This document shows positions 9,090 through 19,100 of a stretch of DNA of 20,308 bases, piece after piece (the first letter of the stretch is position 1; each line of letters opens with the position of its first letter). Origin of the DNA: Stephanodiscus triporus (taxonomy: Eukaryota; Bacillariophyta; Thalassiosirophyceae; Thalassiosirales; Thalassiosiraceae); assembly GCA_036939755.1 (NCBI GenBank), contig JALLAZ010000173.1, positions 1-20,308 on the forward strand, given 5' to 3'. The notes under the pieces were generated by a model that saw nothing but the letters and a program-made list of their open reading frames with translations, had not been told where the DNA came from and ran no database searches. The translations under genes and the position numbers were made by a program.

Positions 9090-10193
9090 CTAAGAACAGC
9101 ATCCTCCGCCTCCACCTCCCTTGGTACCCGAACCTCCCTTCGCGACGCCGCTCTTGTATGGCATGCTCGTGCCGCACCCATCGTAAATGCCGTAATGCGT
9201 ACTCCAATCCCCGATGAAGGTGAAGTGCTTCTCGAACCTCGTCTCCTTCAGCATGTTGAACGTGTTCCCGCAAACCGGGAAGACCTTGCCCTTCTCCATG
9301 TAGTGATGGTCGTCCAACGCCCACCCGCTCTCGAAACGGGGGATCGTGCCCCTGTATATCACGGCCTGTCCGTAATCCTCGCAGTGCGGCTCGAGACAAT
9401 CCAGCTGGAAGAGGCGGTACGTGGCCGAGTAGAACTCCAGCCCCGAGTGCCCCAGCGCGTCCATCTTCTCCCGCACCGCCGGGTTGTCCACGGTGATGGG
9501 AGAATCCTCGACGAGGCGGGGATCCTTGAAGCCGCACCTCCTCGCCAGGTTCTGGAAGTCGTTCCAGTACAGAGCGCCGCTCAGGCATTCCCCCCACAGG
9601 ACCTCGTCCTCGCGAAGTTCCCTCGGCACGCGGCGATTGGAGTACACGTCGGAGAAGTAAACCTCCCCCCCCGACTTGAGCAGGCGACGGCACGACCTGA
9701 GCACGGCCTCCTTGTCGGGACAGAGGTTGATGACGCAGTTGCTTATGATGACGTCGACGGAGCCGTCCGTCAGGGCGGGGATGTCGTCGAGGTTCTCGAT
9801 CAGGCCGAGGTGGAATTCGACGTTGTCGAACCCGAACTTCTCCGCGTGGTACGACTGCGTCGCCCTCGCGACCGCCAGCATCTCCTCGGTCATGTCCACC
9901 CCGATGACCCGACCGTTCGGCCCAACGAGCTGGGAGGCGATGTACACGTCCCGTCCGGCGCCGCATCCCAGGTCGAGTATCGTCATGCCCTCGACCTCGT
10001 CGGGGACGCAGAACCCGCATCCGTAGTACTTGAGGACGACGTCGTCGTGGACGTTGGAGATGGCATTCGCGATGTGCGGGGGGGGAGAGGCGGATGTGCA
10101 GCAGGCGTTCGTCTTCAGGTCGGACGTTCTCTGGAGGGTTTTGCCGTAGTAGGCGTTGACGGAGGAGTGCGTGGCGGTTTTATCGACTGCCAT
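9090..10193 (-). CDS. arsM: Arsenite methyltransferase (ArsM/AS3MT type)
   Basis: 367 aa, intronless, with an ATG start. It transfers methyl groups from SAM to trivalent arsenic, giving mono-, di- and trimethylated forms. Motif I is DLGCGAGRDVY (74-84), followed by GVDMTEEML (98-106). The cysteines known to bind As(III) or act in catalysis are all present: C31/C32 in TNACCTSA, C59 in YYGCGFCVPD, C153 in SNCVINLCPDK and C203 in WGECLSGA. They match human AS3MT C32, C61, C156 and C206 in order and spacing. The C-terminus ends in a Gly-rich run and CCS, an extra vicinal Cys pair. No targeting peptide is evident, so it is probably cytosolic. It is divergent from NDUFV2, 230 bp away. Confidence 0.95.
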   Translation of the reverse strand: MAVDKTATHSSVNAYYGKTLQRTSDLKTNACCTSASPPPHIANAISNVHDDVVLKYYGCGFCVPDEVEGMTILDLGCGAGRDVYIASQLVGPNGRVIGVDMTEEMLAVARATQSYHAEKFGFDNVEFHLGLIENLDDIPALTDGSVDVIISNCVINLCPDKEAVLRSCRRLLKSGGEVYFSDVYSNRRVPRELREDEVLWGECLSGALYWNDFQNLARRCGFKDPRLVEDSPITVDNPAVREKMDALGHSGLEFYSATYRLFQLDCLEPHCEDYGQAVIYRGTIPRFESGWALDDHHYMEKGKVFPVCGNTFNMLKETRFEKHFTFIGDWSTHYGIYDGCGTSMPYKSGVAKGGSGTKGGGGGGCCS

Positions 10194-10423
10194 GGTGCTG
10201 GATGTGATGGGTCAGTGGAGATAAGATTACTTTATCTCATGATACGGCGCTGGGCGCTCGGCCACACGCCCGGAGGAGTTCGCTTCGCTTCGCAAGGGGG
10301 GGTTTGTGACTGAGCTCGTTGGGCGTGGACTCCCATCTAAGAAGACCCCGACGACGAACTCTCCAACAGGGGTTGGCGAGAGCGTAAAAATTTACTCTCT
10401 GTGCATGGTAGCCGTCCACGACG
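10194..10423. promoter_or_regulatory. Shared divergent promoter region of arsM and NDUFV2
   Basis: 230 bp separate the two ATG codons, so the promoters must lie here or overlap the genes. A dyad GAGATAA - 7 nt - TTATCTC (10218-10238) sits 25 bp before the arsM start and contains GATA on both strands. There is no clear TATA box. A short CGCTT repeat lies near 10280. Confidence 0.45.
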
Positions 10424-11398
10424 ATGTTGTCCGCCGCCAGACTCATCACCCGACGACTCCATTCGGCTTCGGCCATGGCCGTGCAAACCCGTTCCATGGG
10501 AACATCTCAATCGTTCGTACGTGAATTATTTACGCGTGGGATGATTAATTGACGGGGTTTGTTTTGTTTTTATTCCCACCTCGAAGACGACAGCCGATGG
10601 TGTTGCCCACCATCCTCATGCGCCACACGCGGAATCTCGCCGAGATGCCCGTTAAAAATGCCTAACATTCGCCGTGTCTCGTCGACCCCCCCCCCCCTCC
10701 TTCCACAGCACATCGACACGCCCGACAACACCCAGGAGACCTACTTCGACTTCACCGAGGAGAATTACAAGCTGGTCAATAAAATCCTGTCCAAGTATCC
10801 CGCCAACTACAAGCAGTCCGGGATAATCCCCCTCCTCGACCTCGCCCAGCGTCAGCACGGGGGATGGCTACCCGTCGCGGCCATGGACAAGGTGGCGTCG
10901 ATCGTGGAGGCGGCGCCATCCCGCGTTTACGAGGTGGCGTCGTTCTACACCATGTTCAACCGCACGAAGGTGGGCAAGTACTTCATCCAGCTCTGCGGTA
11001 CGACGCCCTGCATGATCTGCGGCAGCGAGGACATCAAGAAGACGATCGAGAAGCACCTGGGGATCAAGAACGGCGGGACTACGGAGGACGGCATGTTCAC
11101 GCTCTTGGAGGTGGAATGTCTGGGGGCGTGTGCGAATGCGCCCATGATTCAACTGAACGACGATTATTACGAATGCCTGACCCCCAAGACCATTGTCGAG
11201 CTGTTGGAGGCATGCAAGGAGGGGAAGCCGCCCGCGATGGGTAAGTGGGGAAGCTTGCCGATGAATGGACAGGTCAGTTGCGAGGGACCGTTGGGGAAGA
11301 CGAGCTTGTGGGAGATCCTGCCTCCGAAGGTGGATCCGGAGAGATTCAAGGACGGGAAGGTCGATCCAGCGAGTGTGAAGGCGCACATGTCATATTAA
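10424..11398 (+). CDS. NDUFV2: NADH dehydrogenase (ubiquinone) flavoprotein 2, 24-kDa subunit of complex I
   Basis: Two exons, 10424-10516 and 10709-11398, joined in phase 0, give 260 aa. Exon 1 encodes MLSAARLITRRLHSASA and more, rich in Arg, Ser and Ala without acidic residues: a classic mitochondrial presequence. Its donor is GTACGT; the acceptor is a C-rich tract ending CCACAG. The join reads SQSF-HIDTPDN, matching the start of the mature family (LFVHRDTPEN in human). The [2Fe-2S] ligands are C127 and C132 in LCGTTPCM and C168 and C172 in ECLGACANAP (C-x4-C...C-x3-C). The protein forms the N1a cluster of the matrix NADH module with NDUFV1. The open frame of exon 2 also runs back into the intron, where an ATG at 10658 gives a false start without a presequence. 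Confidence 0.93.
10517..10708 (+). other. NDUFV2 intron
   Basis: 192 bp, GTACGT donor and a pyrimidine tract (C-run then CTCCTTCCACAG) at the acceptor. It separates the mitochondrial presequence exon from the conserved body. In-frame stop codons after 10517 in the exon-1 frame show that splicing is required to join the two parts. Confidence 0.8.
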
Positions 11399-12267
11399 AC
11401 AACAAACAATGGAGAGAAGGGTGGGATTTGTGAGGATTTATGCGGCAGATTGCACAAAAAGATAGGTGCACCTATTGTAATCATTAAAGATGGGGACTTT
11501 CCCTTTCCCTGGTAGCTCAGTACATCTATGATAATCTCACATTTTCGCACATCAATGAGCAACTGCAGTCATTTTTATCTCCTGGTCGGGTGATGTTCCT
11601 GCCCTTTTCAGTGATACGTCCCGACCACAGCAGGAGCAGTTGAGATGATACATCCAAGGAAAAAGGCAACAAGAGATATGAAAGGGAAGAAAACCGACAC
11701 ATGGCTGACGATCTTCAGGCAAGGGAGATAGAGGGGGGAAATGACCTCTGTTGGGTGGGACGGCTTTGGTACAGAACCAATCTGCCAAACTAAATCGGTG
11801 TATTGTAGTCCTCATCACCAATGCGTAGTAGAGCTTTTGCGACGTTTCAATCAACAATATCATCACAGCCTCAATTTGAAAGGATTTCCATCCCGCTGCA
11901 GCCCTCCTCCATCGATGATCGTGCGCAATGAAGGTGCATTTGTACAAAATGCACCATCTGCCATTGCCGCTATCGAGAAAATGATTATCTTTGGATACGG
12001 AAGACATTCAATGCCATTACGGTAATATAAGCTCAAGCACAGTGGATAACGAGAATCAGTGGCAAGTCGTGCATCGAATTCATAACCTCCCAGTCTTTCA
12101 GTCTTTTTCTACATGCCCAAGGTTAGGTTGTCCCAGCAAGTATACTGACAACTATGAATTAGGGTTACGTTTGATATACTTGAGTACCCTTGAACTGTGA
12201 TCAACGCGCCTAATGTATTTTCTAGAAAGCATCGCCTGATCCCGCCCGCCTCATTTCTATTCATTCA
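11399..12267. other. Convergent intergenic region, no confident gene
   Basis: 869 bp between the stops of NDUFV2 and LC8. A 151-codon ATG-started minus-strand frame (11552-12007) and a 94-codon plus-strand frame (11741-12025) overlap each other; neither shows a domain or coherent composition, and I do not call either. A perfect 14-bp palindrome ATAGGTGCACCTAT lies at 11462-11475, and a dyad with 9-bp arms (GGTGCATTT and AAATGCACC, 5-nt centre) at 11933-11955. ATTAAA at 11483-11488 may be the NDUFV2 polyadenylation signal. Confidence 0.4.
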
Positions 12268-12840
<573 letters not shown>

Positions 12841-13133
12841 TTTTTTCTTTTCGACTCGGATCGCGGCCGGCTTCTTCGCTCTCACGCTTTGGGACAAGGT
12901 TTTTTGGGAGAAAGATGAGCCCGAGATTTAAAATAATTATTTAATTCTGCGCACGCGCGGAAATTTCAAATGATTGATCCGTCCCGGAGAAAGTCAGGCG
13001 GGTGGTTTTTTCCGCGTGGCAATTGGATGGTGTTTGTTTTTATTGAGGTATCGTAACAACTACCATACTTAAAACCATGCCTTCGGGGACATGGTATGTA
13101 GGATAGGGTGGAATCCATAAGATCATCATCTCC
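12841..13133. promoter_or_regulatory. Divergent promoter region of LC8 and the GDSL esterase
   Basis: 293 bp separate the two ATG codons. A pyrimidine-rich tract (TTTTTTCTTTTC on the plus strand) directly precedes the LC8 start. I see no TATA box or repeated operator-like site. Confidence 0.35.
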
Positions 13134-14195
13134 ATGGGACAAGAAGCATCATCGACTGCGCAGCCACCACCACAGCCACCGGCAATAACTATCCCTACCG
13201 TCCCGCCCCAAACATACCTCCTCCACACCACGCTGACCCCTCGTCCAAAATTAATACTCATCGGCGATTCCATCACCGAACTCGGCTCGTCGCACGCGCA
13301 GGGATGGGGAACGTCCCTGGCGATCCGATACAATAGGCGGCTGGACGTGGTGAATCGGGGCATGAATGGATATAATTCACGATGGGGTGTGGCCGTTCTG
13401 CCGTTGATATTGGAAGAGATTTTGGGACCAACTGCGTCATCAGTTGCCGGTGATGGTGAATGCATCGGGAAGGATTCCGATGGTCGTGGCGTTAAGCGAT
13501 CGATAGAGAATACGTCATGCCCTAGCTCTGACAATAATGAGGAACTCCTCGCTGATGACGTACACAAGCGCTTATTCGTCGAGAAGCATGGGCAGCGAAC
13601 GAGACACCCACAATACACATTTCTCATTGGCTTCGGCGCTAACGACTCGTGTCTCCCGGACGGACCCCATTCCAGAAGCCACGTCCATTTAGAGGAATAC
13701 TCACACAACCTGAGGCGAATGATTCAAATGATACAGACTTGGAACGCAAAAGAGACTGCAGTGGCACTCATGACGCCACCACCATGCGACACAGAAATAC
13801 AAAAGCCAAGTCGTGATAATGAAAATGTCACAAAGTTGTATGCCGAGGCTTGTATACAAGTGGCGAGTGACATGGGCGTACCGGTCGTGGATTTATGGAA
13901 CGGCATGCAGCTTCCAATCGCCCAAAATAAAGACGGACAAGGAGACGATCTTTCAAATGAATATAAACAATGTCAACAGTGGAAAATAGATTACCTTAGT
14001 GATGGGTTGCATTTGACGGCAATGGGGAATTATCGGCTTTATCAGTTGGTCATTGAAGTTTTGGATAGATCGGAATTAGCTAAGGGAGATGGAAGTTTGG
14101 GTATGGGATTGTCAGTCACAAATATGCCAAGATCGTATCCAGATCATTCAATGGTTGATGCAACCCATCCACAGAAAACTTTTTGTACTGGGTGA
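13134..14195 (+). CDS. IAH1: GDSL/SGNH esterase, isoamyl acetate hydrolase type
   Basis: 353 aa, intronless. All SGNH blocks are present: block I LIGDSITELG with nucleophile S46, block II RGMNGYNSRWG (75-85, very close to the RGFxGYxxRW of IAH1 enzymes), block III GFGANDS with N170, and block V SDGLHLT with D290 and H293. The family hydrolyses small acetate and other short-chain esters; the substrate here is unknown. Between blocks II and III (about 98-158) there is an insertion of some 50-60 residues rich in Asp, Ser and Lys that typical 230-250-aa members lack. A Pro-rich N-terminus (1-27) and a variable C-terminal tail (about 310-353) add to the length. No clear signal peptide. Confidence 0.85.
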   Translation: MGQEASSTAQPPPQPPAITIPTVPPQTYLLHTTLTPRPKLILIGDSITELGSSHAQGWGTSLAIRYNRRLDVVNRGMNGYNSRWGVAVLPLILEEILGPTASSVAGDGECIGKDSDGRGVKRSIENTSCPSSDNNEELLADDVHKRLFVEKHGQRTRHPQYTFLIGFGANDSCLPDGPHSRSHVHLEEYSHNLRRMIQMIQTWNAKETAVALMTPPPCDTEIQKPSRDNENVTKLYAEACIQVASDMGVPVVDLWNGMQLPIAQNKDGQGDDLSNEYKQCQQWKIDYLSDGLHLTAMGNYRLYQLVIEVLDRSELAKGDGSLGMGLSVTNMPRSYPDHSMVDATHPQKTFCTG

Positions 14196-14392
14196 AATAT
14201 TTTCTACCTTGCCAAAAGAACGTGCACTGTCTTGGTTCCTCCAAATGGACATGTATTTAGTCATGAAGATTTAGTTGCCATCATGATGAAAAATCTATTG
14301 ATTGCAGAGAGGATGTGATACCAGCTCATGTTTTCTGTATGCTTCTTGTGTATGTGTAAGCTCCGGCATTGTTGACTTCCAATCCAACGCCT

Positions 14393-14398
14393 AATAAA
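14393..14398 (+). other. Likely polyadenylation signal of the GDSL esterase
   Basis: AATAAA lies about 200 bp after the TGA, in the gap between two converging genes. Confidence 0.4.
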
Positions 14399-14428
14399 AT
14401 TATGGGGAAAAGACACTGTCATAATTTA

Positions 14429-15742
14429 TCAAGGGCCAATCCTGAACTTGGGTTTCTTCCGGCTACCCCCGATTGTAGATGGTTTCCCTCTTGCAAAGAG
14501 AGCCGTCTGTGATTTTGTAGACCTACGCACGGTTGAGCTAGATTTGCCAATATTTTCACTCTGGGCATCCTTTCCTTCCCTTGGTGCTGAGTTTTCTGCG
14601 GTCGGACACCCCACAGCTGAAAATTTTGTCAAAAGTGCTGTAGCATTACGTATAGGGCTCAATTTTCGCGGTGATGGTTCCACTGGCTGCTCCACTGCTC
14701 TGACAATGGAAGGATCAACCGATTTCCAAATTACTAGGGCTTCAGTTATAGGGACAGAAGTATAAACATCACCAACACCCCCACGATTCGATTGCAGTAG
14801 TATCATGTCTAGCATGCACCGTCCAACCTCAACCAAAGGGTCACCACCGTTGCTGCTCAGAGGCAAAAACCCATCCGCTTGGAGTGATCCATGATGTAAT
14901 TTCAACTGCCACTGCAAATCATTTGTTGTCCATTCAGACATACTGATTATGCCTTTGACGGTCGAAGTGGAAGCATTACAGGCACGAGAATTGTCATGTT
15001 TTGCCATCACCTTCCAGAAACTTCCACAACATCCGTCCAAAAACGCATCGCCGATGATACGAGCCACGTCGGCCGGGTCCATCTCTTCCAAAACAACATC
15101 GATGCACCTGCAATGCTCATCCAAGTCCATCACCGTGAGTGCATTATCTCCCCGTTGATATGTGTATTGATACCTCCAATCTACTGGCTGAGCCCCCCCA
15201 CTTTCAACATTGCAGCCAATGGAAGCATCGGTAATCTGAGAAGTCGTAGGTAAGGCGACCATAGCCCCAATACGAACGGCCACAGAGATGACAATAGAAT
15301 CAGCTTCATCCATCATGGACCCTCCCTGCTGCCCAATCTGGTTGAATTCTTGCCAAACGTCTTCCTTCTTCAAAACGTGGCAAGAATCCGTCCTCCCCTC
15401 ATCGACGATCTCCGCGGGGAAGACGATGAAGTCGAATGTGATGTCAACGAACAATGCCTCCGGGTCGATTTTAGCATCGTCCGAACCAGTCGATTCCCTC
15501 GCGCTGGGTTCGGGAAGATGCCACGGGAAGCGAGCATTCGACCTCCAATTGGCACGAAGGCAATGGAAGGCAGAACTTCCACTCGGATCGTCTAGATGCT
15601 GCCGGTAGGCCTTGAGGATGCATTCGTTCGTTTGCCTCTCGCCCAACATTTTTTTCGCGAGGTGATAGCCGAAGGCGTGGATGAGACTCGCCTTGGCACG
15701 AGGAGGGTTCTCGAATGATTGCTTTGGTGTCGGGGATATCAT
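14429..15742 (-). CDS. Unrecognised conserved-looking protein
   Basis: 437 aa, intronless, ATG start. I do not recognise the family. The N-terminal part (about 15-50) is helical and basic (SLIHAFGYHLAKKMLG, then CILKAYRQHLD). Residues about 95-330 alternate predicted strands and helices with several Cys (LFVDITFDFIVF, SIVISVAVRIGAMVAL, VARIIGDAFLDGCCGSFWKV). The last 55 or so residues are Ser/Lys/Arg-rich and look disordered, ending KKPKFRIGP, which could include a nuclear localisation signal. There is no signal peptide or membrane segment. A single long frame with normal amino-acid balance supports a real gene. It is divergent from the large secreted protein. Confidence 0.7.
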   Translation of the reverse strand: MISPTPKQSFENPPRAKASLIHAFGYHLAKKMLGERQTNECILKAYRQHLDDPSGSSAFHCLRANWRSNARFPWHLPEPSARESTGSDDAKIDPEALFVDITFDFIVFPAEIVDEGRTDSCHVLKKEDVWQEFNQIGQQGGSMMDEADSIVISVAVRIGAMVALPTTSQITDASIGCNVESGGAQPVDWRYQYTYQRGDNALTVMDLDEHCRCIDVVLEEMDPADVARIIGDAFLDGCCGSFWKVMAKHDNSRACNASTSTVKGIISMSEWTTNDLQWQLKLHHGSLQADGFLPLSSNGGDPLVEVGRCMLDMILLQSNRGGVGDVYTSVPITEALVIWKSVDPSIVRAVEQPVEPSPRKLSPIRNATALLTKFSAVGCPTAENSAPREGKDAQSENIGKSSSTVRRSTKSQTALFARGKPSTIGGSRKKPKFRIGP

Positions 15743-16134
15743 CGTGTCTTTCGATCTGAAAGGCGGCAGCAGATCATGACGCTGCGGGCGTCCGGCATTG
15801 GCATGTGCTGGTGCGCGAGCCTAAAAGGGCGGGAACTGTCTCAGTGAAACAAAGTGGGACCGACAGAGGAGGAGTCGTACAAAAGTCGTTCAATAAGGGT
15901 GTGAGAAAAGAAATTGGAGCAGAAGTCGTGGAGAGTTCGCCCGACCGACTTATCAGAGCCCCCAGACACACGATCGATGCAAGCCAATGCCGAAATGGCA
16001 TGATCACGATATCCCATCCTCTCACTCCTTTGGCAGGAACGCAGTGGCCATAATTTCGTCGTCGGCAATCGCAAATTGTCTCACAACGATATCAACGACC
16101 GCGACCGCGACCACGACGAATCGGTGTTAGGACG
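15743..16134. promoter_or_regulatory. Divergent intergenic region upstream of the secreted giant
   Basis: 392 bp between two divergent ATG codons. An open plus-strand frame over 15805-16053 starts with GTG and is not supported. A short GCGACC tandem lies around 16097-16115. I see no clear TATA box. Confidence 0.35.
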
Positions 16135-19100
16135 ATGCGGACCGCCGCCAGTAAGCTGCTGCTCGTCGCGTTGGCGGCTTTCTCGTCCCGCGCCGTCAAC
16201 GTAGTCGCGACGCGCGCCCACGATGGCGGTATGCTCGTCGTCGGCAACAGCGACGAAAACGAAGACAAGGATGACAACGATGATCCAAGAGATGACTCCA
16301 TTTTGGCTCGGTCTGTAGGTGATGCGTCCGAAGAACTCCCGCTAATTGCGACCACCCCCTCCTTCCCGGCCTCCCGGGATCTCCAACGACGACAGGCCGA
16401 GGGGGATTTCTCCGCCCTAAACGAAATATTCTCCGAGATCTCCCTGCGCCTCCCCGACGCGACTGTCTCCCAATCGGGATTGGACCTCACCATCTCCCAA
16501 TTGACCTGCACCGACCTGCACGTGGAGGACGTGCGCCTATCGCATGCCAACTCCCCCGACGACGACACATTCGTGGAAATGCGATTGGACGTGTCCGGAC
16601 TGTCAGTGGAATGCACCCTCCGGTGGGATTACAAGTGGACGATCTTCTCCGGGGGGGGGACGGGCTTCGCTCGGCTCGACCCGGCCAGCTCGGCGTCCGT
16701 CTCGGTGACGTTCGTCTCCCCGGATTACGACGAGCGTCCGCCCCGAGACGCGGTCGTGTCGGCGTGCGACGCCCCCGTCCAAATCGCCGACATGAGCTTC
16801 GACGGCGACGGTCTGGGGATGATAGGCGGGATCATCGACCTGTTCGAGGGATTGCTGAGGGGGACCGTCGAGGGGAGGGTGCGGGACGCCGCGTGCGACG
16901 AACTTCGGAAGCTGGCGGGGGAGGGGGACGAGGGGAGTGGCGGTGCCCTGGACTACCTGCTCCTCGACGTCGGGGATAGGATCCGATCGAACCTCGAGCC
17001 CCTGGGTTTGAATCTCACCAACCCCATGTGGGTGGAGAGGAACGAGATCATACCGACGTCGACGACCGCGGACGGCGAGATCGTGCCGGCATACTTGAAC
17101 TTTCGCGAGGTATTCGCGCGGGAGTGGATCGATTCGGCGTTGGATCGACTCAGGTCCTACCTGGGACAAGATCCGTCGGGGCCGGAAGGCGAGCTGGGGA
17201 TCAACGTTCTCCTTCGCGAAAATTTTCTTGACGAGGGCGGCAGGTTCGACGTCGATCCCTCCCTCTTCTTTGATTCGGCCGGAGGCGACGGCGTGATATT
17301 CCAGGGACACGACGTGCTCACCGAGACAACCCTATCTATACCATCCATTAAAATACAGGGACTCGACTCTTTTCGCGAGCTGAACGTGTTGGATGCCATC
17401 GGGGACTACACGTTGCGAAACACGCTGAAGTTGGATCGCCTGTCAGTGGTCGTGGAGATGATAGCAGAGATGAAGGCATCGTCCAAGTCCGATGCGGTCT
17501 TCGTATCGTCTGCCCCCGGTGACTCAATCGTCGAACGCTTTACGATCGATTTCAACGTGACCGATATTGAGGTTGACCTGTCGATGTTCGTCGGGATAAA
17601 TACCGAGAGGTGGAGGAACCTCGAACTGGGTCCGATGCTGCACACGAAGAGTATTCTTCCCTGTCTCTTGAGCGCCGTTGACGAGTTGAAGGTCGCGGGA
17701 CTGACCATGACAGTGGGAGACATCGCCCCTCCGAGGCTTTCGGGGTTTCTTGACGGAGGAATCGACCGACTGGTTTCCGCCGGCGCCGTGGCGTTGTTCG
17801 ACATGTACGAGGGGTCGATGGTACGAGCCATGCCCAATTTCTTCCAAACGTACGTGCGCGACATGATGCAAAATTTCATCGTGAGGAGGTTGTCGGAAGT
17901 CGACAAATGTCCCAAGACGGACAACGTCGCCGAGGACCGGTACGTCGATTTCAGAGACATGTTCCAAACAGAATCCTTGCCGGTTAGTCGATACGGTGAC
18001 GTCATCCCTTGGGTCATGAAGGCGATCGAGGATAACTTATTCGTCTCGTCAGACGGCGGTGCCGCTGAGGGTGGACTGTTGGCGATCAACGAGGTGCTCA
18101 TCTCTCCTATTACCAAGAGTCGTTATGGAACTGAGGGTGTCGTCAAGTTCAACGGAACGTTGGTTGACATGAGGAAGGAGAATGTTTCGCTCGACATTTG
18201 GAAGGCCTTTGCGGATACCCTGAGGCTAACGCTCTCGGACCTGACCATAACGGGGCTCGATACGTTTCACGGTCCTGTTGAGTTTCTAAAGCCGAGGTCG
18301 TCCTCCGCCCATTTGCTGGGGAATCGATTCAGTCTAGGGGGCGTCGCTGATAGGCGACTGGACGCTTCTATAAAATTCGCCATCGAGGTTGGTGATGCCA
18401 CGACGTCGCCGCTCGCGACAAATAATGTCATGGACCTACAACTTCATATGCCATCCGTAGAGGTGATGGCAGATTTATTCGCGACAGTGCGAGAGTCGAG
18501 GTTCATGAAGTTCCCCCTCGGGGACGTCTTGAACTTGTCATGCTGGCTGGCGACGATTCCCCTTTCGGATGAGTCCCCCGAAGGCATTGATGTCGGACTG
18601 AGCATTCACTTTCTCAACATGCTGTTCGACGTCCTAGCGACTACGAGGTGTGTATCGTGCAGTAATCAATGGCTCGAGGACTTAAGTCCCATGGTTGATT
18701 TCCTCGACAAAAATGAGTTTGTCAGTGGCCTGAAATCGAGAGCACTATTTATCGGTAATGACTTGTTGCAAGGGGATTGGGTCAGTGGCAAGGTCGACAG
18801 GCGGATTGTCCAAGCATCGCAGCTCTGTCCTCACGATGCGGCGTTCGGTAAGCCTCTACCTGATAAGGTTTATCCAACGTTCAGAGGTACGCGTGATTTG
18901 GTAGATGGCATATTGTACGCGGCGTTCCCGATTGTTCAAGTCATGGCAGTCATCATCGCGCAAAAGCATTCCAACCTTGAAATCCCTGCACCAGCAGATA
19001 TCGAACTCGATGTACCCGCTGCTGCGAACTTGATCGACTTGACAGATTTAACCTCTATTGCTGGCTGGGCTGATATGGCATTGGTTGAAGCACGAGGCTA

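Noticed and set aside
9043..10020. 325-codon minus-strand frame overlapping arsM
   Set aside because: Same strand but shifted frame; Arg/Gly-rich with no motifs.
9195..10313. 372-codon plus-strand frame opposite arsM
   Set aside because: Shadow frame created by the biased codon use of arsM, which has unmistakable family motifs on the minus strand.
10559..10708. N-terminal extension of NDUFV2 through the C-run, with TTG or ATG (10658) start
   Set aside because: Gives a Pro/Cys-rich N-terminus unlike the family; splicing from 10516 to 10709 gives a presequence and a proper junction.
11511..11522. GGTAGCTCAGTA, like the D-arm of a tRNA
   Set aside because: No T-arm (GGTTCGA-type) sequence, no pairing acceptor stem and no anticodon arm at the right distance.
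16603..18116. Two minus-strand frames of about 235 codons opposite the secreted giant
   Set aside because: Antisense shadows of an open plus-strand frame with signal peptide and internal repeats.
18901..18969. Hydrophobic stretch at residues about 925-942 of the secreted giant as a membrane anchor
   Set aside because: It contains Pro and polar residues and sits inside the repeat region at a helix position; more likely a buried helix than a transmembrane segment.
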